Part shown: positions 6,804 through 14,626 of the stretch, in pieces
How the letters are laid out: every line of letters begins with the position of its first letter
Position numbering within the stretch: position 1 is the stretch's first letter
DNA from: JBAZYZ01 sp964366065
GTDB taxonomy: Bacteria > Patescibacteriota > Minisyncoccia > Phycocordibacterales > VMEP01
Length of the DNA stretch: 25,877 nucleotides
Direction: 5' to 3'
Assembly (NCBI GenBank): GCA_964366065.1
Contig: CAYISF010000003.1
Coordinates: forward strand, 1-25,877
Position numbers and translations under genes: made by a program
The notes under the pieces: generated by a model
What the model was told of the DNA's origin: nothing
What the model saw: only the letters and a program-made list of their open reading frames with translations
The model's database searches: none

Positions 6804-6811
6804 CCTCCTAT

Positions 6812-7051
6812 ATGGAACTTATCTTGAAGGTTCTGCCGTGGGCGCAGATTATTCTTTCTGTTTTGCTCGTAGGAGCCATTTTACTTCAGAGAAGCGGGGC
6901 GGAAACCGGCGGAGCTTTAGGAAGCGGCAGTGAGGGCATGTCGTCCCTCTATCACACCAAGCGAGGCCTTGAAAAGATATTGTTCAACGCGACGATTTTG
7001 ATTGCCTTATTGTTTGCCGTCTCAGCATTTATCGCTCTCCTGGTAAAATAA
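6812..7051 (+). CDS. secG: Preprotein translocase subunit SecG
   Basis: A 79-residue membrane protein, the small accessory subunit of the SecYEG translocon. It has two hydrophobic segments (about 8-26 and 53-75) joined by a Gly-rich loop. The conserved SecG pattern VLLQRSGAETGGALGSG is visible at about 23-39, followed by the basic RGLEK stretch before helix 2. Length is typical. It stands alone in front of the substrate-binding protein gene and has its own promoter with almost no leader. Confidence 0.93.
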   Translation: MELILKVLPWAQIILSVLLVGAILLQRSGAETGGALGSGSEGMSSLYHTKRGLEKILFNATILIALLFAVSAFIALLVK

Positions 7052-7094
7052 AATTCTTAGAAATCATTATTAAATAAAATAATCCTATTCTTTT

Positions 7095-7124
7095 TTGGCC
7101 ATTTGCATATCTTGGCCTTTTAAA
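7095..7124 (+). promoter_or_regulatory. Candidate promoter of the substrate-binding protein gene
   Basis: TTGGCC (7095-7100) and TTTAAA (7119-7124) are 18 bases apart, and the GTG start lies 8 bases after the -10. Each hexamer matches the consensus at 4 of 6 positions, so this is tentative. The -10-to-start distance equals that of secG. Confidence 0.35.
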
Positions 7125-7132
7125 GCATCTTC

Positions 7133-8899
7133 GTGGATAACGAAACAAAAACCGAAACGAAGTTATTCCGTCCTACAAAACGCGAATATCTGCGCGCCTT
7201 TGCCTCGTTTCATAAAACTGAACGGTATATTTTTTGGGCGCTTCTTTCCGTTGCCGCCATTTCCGCAATCGTTTTTGTTCAAAGCGTAAATCGCTTATTT
7301 ATGGCGGAAATACCAACTTATGGCGGGTCGTTTACCGAGGGCATCATCGGCACGCCGCGTTTCGTGAACCCAGTTCTCGCCATTTCCGATGCCGACCGCG
7401 ACATCTCTATGCTTGTCTATTCCGGACTTCTTAGGAAAACCGCCGATGGCGGCTATATCCCCGACTTGGCCCTAAAATACGAGGTGTCAAAGGACGGCCT
7501 GACCTATACTTTCACCCTGCGCGACAATATTTATTTTCAGGACGGAACACCGGTCACGACTGATGACGTGGAATTCACCATTCTTAAAGCAACCGACCCC
7601 AACATAAAAAGTCCGAAGCGCCCGAATTGGGAAGGCGTTTCTGTTCAAAAGATTGATAAAAAAATAATCTCATTCACCTTAAAGCAGCCGTACGCGCAAT
7701 TTTTGGAGAACGCCACCTTGGGTATCCTTCCAAAAAATCTCTGGAAGGACATTCCCGATGAACAATGGAGTTTCAGCGATTACAACCTGGAGGGCATAGG
7801 CAGCGGGCCGTACAAAATAGATTCCGTCGGGAAAAACCGCGCCGGGATGCCAATTTTCTACACCCTTGTCTCGTTTAAAAAATTCGCTCTTGGACGCCCG
7901 TTTATTGATTCCATTAAATTCAATTTTTACGGAAATGAAGACGAGCTTATAAACGCTCTGCAGAACGGCAGCGTGGATAATTTAAACGCCATAATGCCTG
8001 AAGAAGCCAGATCTCTGGAAAAACGCGGCGTACAAATAAAGAAATACCCGCTCCCCCGCGTTTACGGCGTATTCTTCAACCAGGGAAATGCTCCTGTTCT
8101 TTCCGACTTACCGGTTAGGCAAGCGCTCAATTTGGCCGTGGACCGCGCGAATATCGTAAATGCCGTTCTCTACGGCTACGGCATGCCGCTCTACGGTCCG
8201 ATTCCAAAACAAAATCCACAATCGCTTTCGGCGACAAACGAAGGGGGGCAAAAGGACTTGATTGCGCGAGCTCAAACTATTTTGGAAAATAACGGCTGGA
8301 AATTATCCACTTCCACTAACGTCATGACAAAAAAAGTGAAGAAAAATACTGAAACGCTCGCCTTCTCCATCTCCACCGCCGACAAGCCGGAATTAAAAGC
8401 GGTAGCCCAAATGCTAAAGGACACCTGGGAAAAGGTTGGTGCTAAAGTTGACGTGAAAATTTTTGAGCCGGGTGATTTAAGCCAAAACATCATCCGTCCC
8501 AGGAAATATGATGCCTTACTTTTCGGCGAGGTTATTGGCGAATCAAGCGACCCATACGCTTTTTGGCACTCATCGCAAAGAAACGACCCGGGGCTCAATA
8601 TAGCCATGTACGCGAACCGTAATGTGGACAAGATATTGGAAGATGCGCGCGGTACGTTGGACGCAACCGAGAGAATTAAAAAATACGCGCAGTTCGAGGA
8701 TTACATAAAGCAAGACATACCGGCAGTTTTTATATATTCACCGGACTTTATTTACGTATTGCCGCCGATTCTCCGCGGAATGGAAATCGGCCAGCTTACC
8801 GTGCCGGCAGAGAGATTTTTAAATATATACAAGTGGTACACCGATACTGACTGGATATGGAAAATATTCGCCCCGAGCGCCGAAAAAGAGCAGATTTAA
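7133..8899 (+). CDS. Membrane-anchored ABC substrate-binding protein, family 5 (peptide type)
   Basis: A 588-residue protein of the SBP_bac_5 family (OppA/DppA-like). It begins at GTG 7133 with a basic cytoplasmic tail and one membrane anchor (about 32-50), rather than a lipoprotein signal. The extracellular domain opens with GGSFTEGIIGTPRFVNPVLA, the usual start of the family fold. It continues with YSGLLRKTADGGYIPDLA, YTFTLRDNIYFQDGTPVTT and the later VRQALNLAVDRANIVNAVLYG. No permease or ATPase gene is nearby, so it may work with a distant transporter or as a binding or sensing protein. No Shine-Dalgarno is visible. GTG is chosen because it keeps the anchor and no in-frame ATG occurs before residue 57. 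Confidence 0.88.
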   Translation: MDNETKTETKLFRPTKREYLRAFASFHKTERYIFWALLSVAAISAIVFVQSVNRLFMAEIPTYGGSFTEGIIGTPRFVNPVLAISDADRDISMLVYSGLLRKTADGGYIPDLALKYEVSKDGLTYTFTLRDNIYFQDGTPVTTDDVEFTILKATDPNIKSPKRPNWEGVSVQKIDKKIISFTLKQPYAQFLENATLGILPKNLWKDIPDEQWSFSDYNLEGIGSGPYKIDSVGKNRAGMPIFYTLVSFKKFALGRPFIDSIKFNFYGNEDELINALQNGSVDNLNAIMPEEARSLEKRGVQIKKYPLPRVYGVFFNQGNAPVLSDLPVRQALNLAVDRANIVNAVLYGYGMPLYGPIPKQNPQSLSATNEGGQKDLIARAQTILENNGWKLSTSTNVMTKKVKKNTETLAFSISTADKPELKAVAQMLKDTWEKVGAKVDVKIFEPGDLSQNIIRPRKYDALLFGEVIGESSDPYAFWHSSQRNDPGLNIAMYANRNVDKILEDARGTLDATERIKKYAQFEDYIKQDIPAVFIYSPDFIYVLPPILRGMEIGQLTVPAERFLNIYKWYTDTDWIWKIFAPSAEKEQI

Positions 8900-8983
8900 G
8901 ATTTTTATAAAAACTAATTACTCGCTTATTGCCCGCTAAAATCCCTAAAAACAGGAATCGCGCCGGCAAGAAAAAACAAAAAC

Positions 8984-10984
8984 ATGATTGGAGGACGAAG
9001 AAATGACGGGAAAGAAGACGGCAGAAGGGGGCCGCCACGGCGGCAAGGGCACGGCAGGTTTATTCACCGAGCGCGTCCTTTGTCTCAAGGATCACCGCAT
9101 CATCCCGCACGGCCGGGAATACACTCTCTTAGCAGCGTAAGCGGAGGGCGAAGTTCGCAGCATCAATCAGGCGCGAGAAAACCCGGGGGTGCGGGAGGAA
9201 GACGCGTCGGCCGCGGAGTGTCGCGGCGCGGCGAACGGCCGCCTTTTATGGAGCGCGCAAGCGAGGTGAGAATGGGAAATCGCCCGCTGAAAGAGAGCAT
9301 GAATCTCCCGGCAGTCGGTGAAAATATCCGTATCATACATCTGGGCGGCGTGGAGGAAGTCGGCCGCAACATGTCTCTTGTTGAATTCGGCGACGACATC
9401 ATTGTTATTGATTGCGGCTTTTCTTTCAAGGAAGAGGACGCGCCAGGAATTGATTACATACTGCCGAATACCAAATATTTGGAAGAACGGCGTGACAAAG
9501 TGAAAGCGATTCTTATAACCCATGGGCATTTGGACCACATTGGCGCTATCCCCTACATAATCAGCAAAATCGGCAATCCGCCAATCTACGCGCGCAACTT
9601 TACGGCGCTAATGATAAAAAAACGCCAGGAGGAATTCTCACACCTGCCTCCGATTGACCTGCGGGTTATTGAAAAAGATGAAACTCTGAAAATCGGATCA
9701 CTTAACGTTTCTTTTTTCGCCGTGTCCCACGCGATTCCGGACTCCATGGGCATAATAATAGAAACGTCTTATGGCGATATCGTTCACACGGGCGATTTGC
9801 GGCTTGACCACTATGAAGGAAAGGTGAGTGAAATGGAGCATGAGGTCTACGATAAATTCAAAAACCGAAAAGTACTTTTACTCCAAACGGATTCCACTAA
9901 TGCCGAAAATCCAGGATTCTCCGTATCCGAAAAACTCGTCCGGGAAAATATTGACCTAGTCATCCGCGATATCAAAGGACGACTAATTGTCTCCACTTTC
10001 GCCTCGCAGGTAGAGAGAATGCTCGCCATGCTTGAATCGGCCGAGAGACACGGACGAAAAGTCGTCATTGATGGGCGGAGCATGAAAACCAATATTGAGG
10101 TAACGAGGGTAGCCGGACTTTTAACAGTGAAGCCCTCAACTCTTATTTCAGTTGAAGAAATGGCAAATTACCCAGAGGATAAAGTGATGCTTATGGTCAC
10201 CGGCGCGCAAGGTGAGGAATTCGCCGCTCTTATGCGCATCTCCAATAAAACCCACAAATACATCAAGATATCTCCACGCGACACTGTTTTAATGTCTTCA
10301 TCCATTATTCCGGGAAACGAGCGTAGTGTGCAGAAATTAAAAGACAACATTTCCCGCCAAGGTGCTCATATCATCCACTATAAGACCTCCGATATCCATT
10401 CTTCCGGCCATGCCAATTCCGAAGAGCTGGCCTGGATACACGAGAAGATAAAACCTAAATTTTTCATTCCCATTCATGGATATCATTACATGCACCGCGT
10501 ACACGCGGATATCGCGATGCGTGTTATAAAGCCGGAAAACATCGTCATCCCCGACAACGGCATGATTATTGAAATCCAAGACAAAGGTTCAAAAATCGTC
10601 TCTCTCAAAGAAACCGCGCCGAAAAGTATCGTCATGGTGGACGGATTTTCCGTCGGAGATATGCAAGAAGTGGTTCTTCGCGACCGGCAAATGCTTGCGC
10701 AGGACGGTATGTTCGTGGTCATCGCAACCGTTGATTTAAATACCGGAAGACTTCGGAAATCGCCGGACATAATTTCCCGCGGTTTTGTTTATCTGAAAGA
10801 ATCACAGGATTTACTCCATCAGGCGCGGGGCATCATCAAGAAAACCGTTGAGGATTCCACGGCCGGAATGAACCCGATAAACTTTGATTATGTGAAAGGC
10901 ATAGTTACCGACAACGTGGCCAAATTCCTCTTTCAAAAAACCGCCAAGCGGCCGATTGTCATCCCGGTCATCTTGGGGGTCTAG
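8984..10984 (+). CDS. rnj: Ribonuclease J (metallo-beta-lactamase/beta-CASP), start uncertain
   Basis: An RNA-degrading endo/5'-exonuclease. The core starts near residue 106 with MNLPAVGENIRIIHLGGVEEVGRN. The metal motif is H180-G-H182-L-D184-H185. Then come SHAIPDSMG, HTGDLRLDHY, the beta-CASP segment, SSGHANSEEL, PIHGYHYMHRVHADIA, and a C-terminal domain. From ATG 9299 it is 561 residues, the usual family length. From ATG 8984 it has an extra 105 residues that are Arg/Gly-rich and disordered. Such basic heads may bind RNA, but the first part has no Shine-Dalgarno. An out-of-frame ATG at 9003 has a perfect one. The true start may be 8984, 9249, 9299, or 9003 with a frame change. The MFS gene begins 13 bases downstream. 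Confidence 0.93.
   Translation: MIGGRRNDGKEDGRRGPPRRQGHGRFIHRARPLSQGSPHHPARPGIHSLSSVSGGRSSQHQSGARKPGGAGGRRVGRGVSRRGERPPFMERASEVRMGNRPLKESMNLPAVGENIRIIHLGGVEEVGRNMSLVEFGDDIIVIDCGFSFKEEDAPGIDYILPNTKYLEERRDKVKAILITHGHLDHIGAIPYIISKIGNPPIYARNFTALMIKKRQEEFSHLPPIDLRVIEKDETLKIGSLNVSFFAVSHAIPDSMGIIIETSYGDIVHTGDLRLDHYEGKVSEMEHEVYDKFKNRKVLLLQTDSTNAENPGFSVSEKLVRENIDLVIRDIKGRLIVSTFASQVERMLAMLESAERHGRKVVIDGRSMKTNIEVTRVAGLLTVKPSTLISVEEMANYPEDKVMLMVTGAQGEEFAALMRISNKTHKYIKISPRDTVLMSSSIIPGNERSVQKLKDNISRQGAHIIHYKTSDIHSSGHANSEELAWIHEKIKPKFFIPIHGYHYMHRVHADIAMRVIKPENIVIPDNGMIIEIQDKGSKIVSLKETAPKSIVMVDGFSVGDMQEVVLRDRQMLAQDGMFVVIATVDLNTGRLRKSPDIISRGFVYLKESQDLLHQARGIIKKTVEDSTAGMNPINFDYVKGIVTDNVAKFLFQKTAKRPIVIPVILGV
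9003..9140 (+). CDS. Possible 45-residue ORF with a strong Shine-Dalgarno, overlapping the rnj head
   Basis: ATG 9003 is preceded by GGAGG (8990-8994) at the ideal 8-base spacing, the best ribosome site in the window. The frame runs 45 codons to TAA 9138-9140, starting MTGKKTAEGGRHGGKGTAG. It overlaps the 5' part of the rnj frame in another frame. It may be a leader peptide, a chance ORF, or the real rnj start separated from its body by one missing base in the G run at 9027-9031. The peptide is not one I recognise. Confidence 0.25.
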   Translation: MTGKKTAEGGRHGGKGTAGLFTERVLCLKDHRIIPHGREYTLLAA

Positions 10985-10997
10985 TGTGTTAAATAAA

Positions 10998-12155
10998 ATG
11001 AAGAGAACCAGCCATCTTCGCGCAATTTATCTTATCACCTTTTTTTACGCGCTCCACTACGCCGTAACGCTTTATGCTGAATCGTCGTTTCTCACCCGCT
11101 ATGTGGAAGCCGGCTCGGTCGGCCTCCTCTTCACCGGCGCCGCGATAATAAGTATTCTGATACATTTTAGATTTTCGGACATCATCCGACGATTAGGAAA
11201 CTATGCCCTAATTCTTATTCTGGCCGCCGCCGAGATTGCTTCTCTGGTCATTTTGGCGACCGGACCCAGTCGGGAGATTGCTCTCTTAACTTTCACTGTT
11301 CACCAGGTTGTCTTAACCCTGTTTTTCATCTCGCTCAACGTGTTTTTGGAAAATTTCTCCCGGGACAAAACAACCGGCGCCACGCGCGGCGTTTTTCTTA
11401 CTATACTAAACAGTGCTATCCTGCTCGGTCCGCTCGTTACCGGACAAATATTGAGGGAAAACGAATATTCAGTTATGTTCTTCGCTTCTGCTTTTCTTAT
11501 GATTCCGGTCTTTATAATTATCGCTTTTTCTCTGGCTGGCTTCCGGGACCCGGGTTACGACCGCATTTCCATGGCGGAGAGTATGCGGCAGGCAATCACC
11601 CGGGATAACATCCGTAGAATATTTATCGTTCAGTTCCTGCTCGAATTTTTCTTCAGCATTATGGTTATTTACACCCCTATTTATCTTTCCAAAACAATCG
11701 GGATTCCGTTGTCTCATGTGGTAGGAATCATAATGCCGATCGCGCTCTTGCCTTTCGTTATCTTTCCTTATTTGACGGGACTAATTGCTGACCGGAGAAT
11801 CGGAGAAAAAGAAATGCTCTTTGCCGGATTGATAATCACCGGCCTCACCACTATTTTTCTGCCGATTATCGGCGCAAAAGGCGTTTTGGTTTGGGCTCTG
11901 GCGCTTTTTATCACCCGCATCGGAGCTACTTTAATTGAGACAATGGCCGGAACTTATTTTTTCAAACAAATCGATGCCACCGATACTCACCTGATAAGTT
12001 TATTCAGCAACCTTCGCTCTCTTTCCTACATCATTGCGCCGATTGCCGCTTCGCTTGTTTTAGTTTTCACCGACATGAAATACCTCTTCGTTTTCTTAGG
12101 ATTAGCCATGCTTTCCGGCCTATGGGTCACCGCGAAACTGAAAGACACCAGATAA
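10998..12155 (+). CDS. Major facilitator superfamily transporter
   Basis: A membrane protein of about 385 residues with about twelve hydrophobic segments in two halves, joined by a charged loop near the middle (around AGFRDPGYDRISMAESMRQAITRDNIRR). The second half contains PYLTGLIADRRIGEKE, which matches the MFS loop motif (G-x-x-x-D-R-x-G-x-x). Substrate unknown. I chose ATG 10998; the reading frame continues upstream to 10956, but that part overlaps the rnj end. GTG 10986 is a possible alternative. The gap to the rnj stop is 13 bases, so the two are probably cotranscribed. Confidence 0.85.
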   Translation: MKRTSHLRAIYLITFFYALHYAVTLYAESSFLTRYVEAGSVGLLFTGAAIISILIHFRFSDIIRRLGNYALILILAAAEIASLVILATGPSREIALLTFTVHQVVLTLFFISLNVFLENFSRDKTTGATRGVFLTILNSAILLGPLVTGQILRENEYSVMFFASAFLMIPVFIIIAFSLAGFRDPGYDRISMAESMRQAITRDNIRRIFIVQFLLEFFFSIMVIYTPIYLSKTIGIPLSHVVGIIMPIALLPFVIFPYLTGLIADRRIGEKEMLFAGLIITGLTTIFLPIIGAKGVLVWALALFITRIGATLIETMAGTYFFKQIDATDTHLISLFSNLRSLSYIIAPIAASLVLVFTDMKYLFVFLGLAMLSGLWVTAKLKDTR

Positions 12156-12158
12156 AAA

Positions 12159-12240
12159 CACGAATTGTCACGAATAGAAAACGAATAGACACAAATTATT
12201 CGTAGCCATTCGTAACATTCGCATGCATTTGTAGATTGGT
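12159..12240. repeat. Inverted-repeat element built from CGAAT / ATTCG units
   Basis: Three CGAAT units (from 12161, 12171 and 12182) are followed by three ATTCG units on the other arm (to about 12221), so the segment can fold back on itself. It fills much of the 137 bases between the MFS and methyltransferase genes. It could also end transcription of the rnj-MFS unit. Confidence 0.5.
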
Positions 12241-12292
12241 ATGGCGTTAGCCTATTTCTCCGGAAATTTATCCAACATTAGCTTGACTTTTT

Positions 12293-12904
12293 ATGAATGA
12301 ATTAATCGCCGAGCTTAAGCGTGAAGGTGTACTTAAAAACCCGAATATTCTGCGTGCTTTTCAGGGAATAGACCGGAAAGATTTCGTGCCGGAAGCGCTT
12401 TGGGATGAGGCCTATGGGAACTATCCCCTGCCCCTGGGAAACTCCGGCCAGACGATTTCCCAACCCTACACCGTCGCTTTCATGCTGGACCTTCTTTCGC
12501 CGGAGACCGGTGAAAAAATTTTAGACGTTGGAAGCGGCTCCGGCTGGACAACGGCGCTCCTCGCTTCTGTTGTCGGACTAACGGGCAAGGTTTATGGCGT
12601 GGAAATTATTCCGGAACTCGTCGCACTCGGACAAAAAAATTTGGCCAAATACGATTTTCGAAATGCTTCTATCCGACAAGCCGGCGAAAAACTCGGTATT
12701 CCCGAAGAAGCGCCGTTTGACAAGATATTGGTTTCCGCGGCTGGTTCCTCACTTTCTCACGAACTCCTCTCTCAGCTCAAAACCGGAGGAATCTTAGTTA
12801 TGCCCATAGAAAATTACATAAGCCGCGTTAAAAAAATTTCGGCCGACAAAATCGAAACGGAAAAATTTGAAGGTTTCGCTTTCGTGCCATTGGTTAAAAA
12901 CTAG
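12293..12904 (+). CDS. pcm: Protein-L-isoaspartate O-methyltransferase
   Basis: A 203-residue enzyme that methylates damaged isoaspartyl residues, using S-adenosylmethionine, so that they can be repaired. The family motifs are clear: DRKDFVPE (27-34), LPLGNSGQTISQPYTVAFML (46-65), the SAM-binding loop ILDVGSGSGWTTALLA (76-91), VYGVEIIPELV, and DKILVSAA. Length is usual. The C-terminal region is short but complete. It stands after the CGAAT repeat element and is convergent with the cupredoxin-like gene. Between its end and 12939 there are only 34 bases. Confidence 0.93.
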   Translation: MNELIAELKREGVLKNPNILRAFQGIDRKDFVPEALWDEAYGNYPLPLGNSGQTISQPYTVAFMLDLLSPETGEKILDVGSGSGWTTALLASVVGLTGKVYGVEIIPELVALGQKNLAKYDFRNASIRQAGEKLGIPEEAPFDKILVSAAGSSLSHELLSQLKTGGILVMPIENYISRVKKISADKIETEKFEGFAFVPLVKN

Positions 12905-12938
12905 GCCTGCTAGTGCCCTGTATTTCAAAAAAGGAAAA

Positions 12939-13424
12939 TTATTTAACGGTAACCGTTCCCCTGTCGGCAGAATTGTTCATATTGGCATAACCAAACGAGC
13001 CGGCGTCATTAAAGGTATATTCGTAAACGCCGCCCTTGCCGACTGTTTTCGGCTGGGAAAGGGACTGGGGTGCCTGGCTATTGGCTGGGTCAAATGAAGC
13101 GATTCGCATAGCCTTGGTGGAATTATTAGTAAAACGAACCGTTGTGCCGCGCTTTATCTCAAGCGTTTGCGGCTTAAAACCGCTGCTTAAATAACTCACG
13201 ATATAAATCCCGTCTTTTGTCACTGCCGGCACCGATGTCGTTTTCGACGCGGTTGGCGGTTTTACGCCGACATTGGTTGCGGGACTAAGCGCGGTTCCAT
13301 TCGAGGTTGTGTTTGCGCCCGTTCCCACCGTTGGCGCCTGACTTCTGTTTGCGCTGATAAAGTAAATGATAATTCCAACAGCAATAATAGCCATAAAAAT
13401 ACCCAGAGATTTCTTGTTTTTCAT
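12939..13424 (-). CDS. Membrane-anchored cupredoxin-like protein without copper ligands
   Basis: A 161-residue protein with an N-terminal anchor (about 7-24), a Ser/Thr/Ala-rich linker (25-66) and a C-terminal beta-sandwich (about 70-161). The domain has the cupredoxin outline: GFKPQTLEIKRGTTVRFTNN, then PKTVGKGGVYEYTFNDAGSFGYANMNN and the final GTVTV. At the site where copper proteins have Cys-x2-His-x2-Met it reads YANMNNSADRG, with no Cys or His, and the upstream His is also absent. It therefore probably does not bind type 1 copper. Its role is unknown. The start codon lies directly against repeat element B. Confidence 0.75.
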   Translation of the reverse strand: MKNKKSLGIFMAIIAVGIIIYFISANRSQAPTVGTGANTTSNGTALSPATNVGVKPPTASKTTSVPAVTKDGIYIVSYLSSGFKPQTLEIKRGTTVRFTNNSTKAMRIASFDPANSQAPQSLSQPKTVGKGGVYEYTFNDAGSFGYANMNNSADRGTVTVK

Positions 13425-13554
13425 CCCGATAGTAAAAAATGGCGCTGCTTCTATTGGAGCAATTTTGCCACCATTTTCAGATTATGTTTATAATTTTTCG
13501 ACATTGTGTTTTTTAAATTGTGAATATTTCCCGGCGCCATTTATACTACGGGAT
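13423..13554. mobile_element. MITE-like element B with terminal inverted repeats
   Basis: The ends ATCCCGATAGTAAAAAATGG (plus, from 13423) and GCGCCATTTATACTACGGGAT (to 13554) are inverted copies with few mismatches. Near the left end is a hairpin TGCTTC-TATT-GGAGCA, in the same place as the hairpin of element A. It is A/T-rich and has no gene. The left end overlaps the start codon of the cupredoxin-like gene, as element A does for htpX. Confidence 0.65.
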
Positions 13555-13556
13555 TA

Positions 13557-13623
13557 ATCCTGTAGTGAATTTGGCGATAACTTTATTTTGCGCCTAGCGC
13601 ATCGTCAAATTCTACTACAGGAT
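13557..13623. mobile_element. MITE-like element C (short), next to B
   Basis: The ends ATCCTGTAGTGAATTTGGCG and its inverted partner (ATCGTCAAATTCTACTACAG plus GAT) close a 67-base element whose centre holds GCGC-CTA-GCGC. Only two bases separate it from element B. It shares the ATCCyGTAGT ends with A and B but lacks their middle part. Bases 13624-13697 hold only a small hairpin (AGCGC/GCGCT) at the next stop codon. Confidence 0.65.
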
Positions 13624-13697
13624 GTTAATTTCAGTATATCACCGCGCCTAAAAAGGGCGACTAATTATTCCACACCCCGCACCAAGCGCTATAGGCG

Positions 13698-14588
13698 CTA
13701 GAAATCCATATCCCGAATAGTATCGGCGTCTATGGCCGACAAATCTGTTTGCCGGACAATGCCATAAAACCGCACTGTGTCCCCCACGACAAACCGAGTC
13801 AAACTGGTTTGTTCCTTGGCTTTATTCAGCACCGCAGATTTTTCGCCAAGAGACACTGAATAATCTTTGCTTCCAACTGTGACAGAGAGAGTGATTGGAA
13901 GAGTCGTGCCAGAAATGCTTTTAATCGTTCCTTGGAAATTACGAGGTGTAAACACGCCCTTGTCCTGATATACGTCTATGGTGTCAACCTCCAAAATATC
14001 CGTACTGTAATCAAAGATTCCGCGGGCCGAAAGAATTTTGTCGCCAACTGAAATATCAGATGGCTGAATAGTCCGCGCGCCTTTGGTAATGGTCATTCCC
14101 GGCTTAATCTTGATGGTTAAAGCATATCCCTTATTGGATAAAAAAGAGAAACTCCCTGGCAAGCCGGAAATAGAAGTCACTTTGCCGCTGGTCACTTTCG
14201 ACTCGCGGAGCAAAGATAAGTCCACTATTTTGGTTGCCTGAATGTTGAGCGAGTCAGCCGAGTTCGGCAAAGTTCCCTCCACATTAATGATGTCCCCTTC
14301 TTTGATGTCAAAAACTGTCGCCTTCTCGCCGTGCTGTTTCGTGATAGTCGTCGCATCATTGGTAAGCACGGTCATGCGGATGAAAATATCATCCCAGAGT
14401 GCCCGAGTGTAGAAAAATTTTGACTTGCCCGGCTCCGATATCATAAACACCTTGATATTCTTGGCGACAATTTTCCCGTTTGCATCAATGCTAATCTCTG
14501 AACGAACACCTGCCAAAGCGAGAAACGGGAGAAGCGAGAAAGCCAAAAGAACCGCGCTTTTTTTGAATATCTTATTCATGGTCTTCAT
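13698..14588 (-). CDS. Secreted protein of repeated DUF5666-like beta modules
   Basis: About 296 residues with a signal peptide (positive start MKTMNKIFKKS, hydrophobic core, LALAG). The rest looks like three copies of a beta module of about 75-80 residues. Each has a GxIxSISG-type strand, a middle strand pair, and a VGDxI..xG block: EGDIINVEGTLP, VGDKILSARGIF and VGDTVRFYGIVR. This pattern resembles DUF5666 (OB-like) modules. The function is unknown; binding of polymers or ions outside the cell is possible. ATG 14588 is chosen over 14597 because GGAG lies 9 bases upstream. It follows rarA by 38 bases. Confidence 0.7.
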   Translation of the reverse strand: MKTMNKIFKKSAVLLAFSLLPFLALAGVRSEISIDANGKIVAKNIKVFMISEPGKSKFFYTRALWDDIFIRMTVLTNDATTITKQHGEKATVFDIKEGDIINVEGTLPNSADSLNIQATKIVDLSLLRESKVTSGKVTSISGLPGSFSFLSNKGYALTIKIKPGMTITKGARTIQPSDISVGDKILSARGIFDYSTDILEVDTIDVYQDKGVFTPRNFQGTIKSISGTTLPITLSVTVGSKDYSVSLGEKSAVLNKAKEQTSLTRFVVGDTVRFYGIVRQTDLSAIDADTIRDMDF

Positions 14589-14626
14589 TCTAAACATCTC
14601 CGCAAAGAAAAAGCAAACAAGAAAAA

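Noticed and set aside
6633..6811. CIRCE operator upstream of groES
   Set aside because: No TTAGCACTC or GAGTGCTAA halves are present.
10956..10997. Extended N-terminus for the MFS transporter
   Set aside because: The extra residues are the rnj end read in another frame; ATG 10998 begins just before the first helix.
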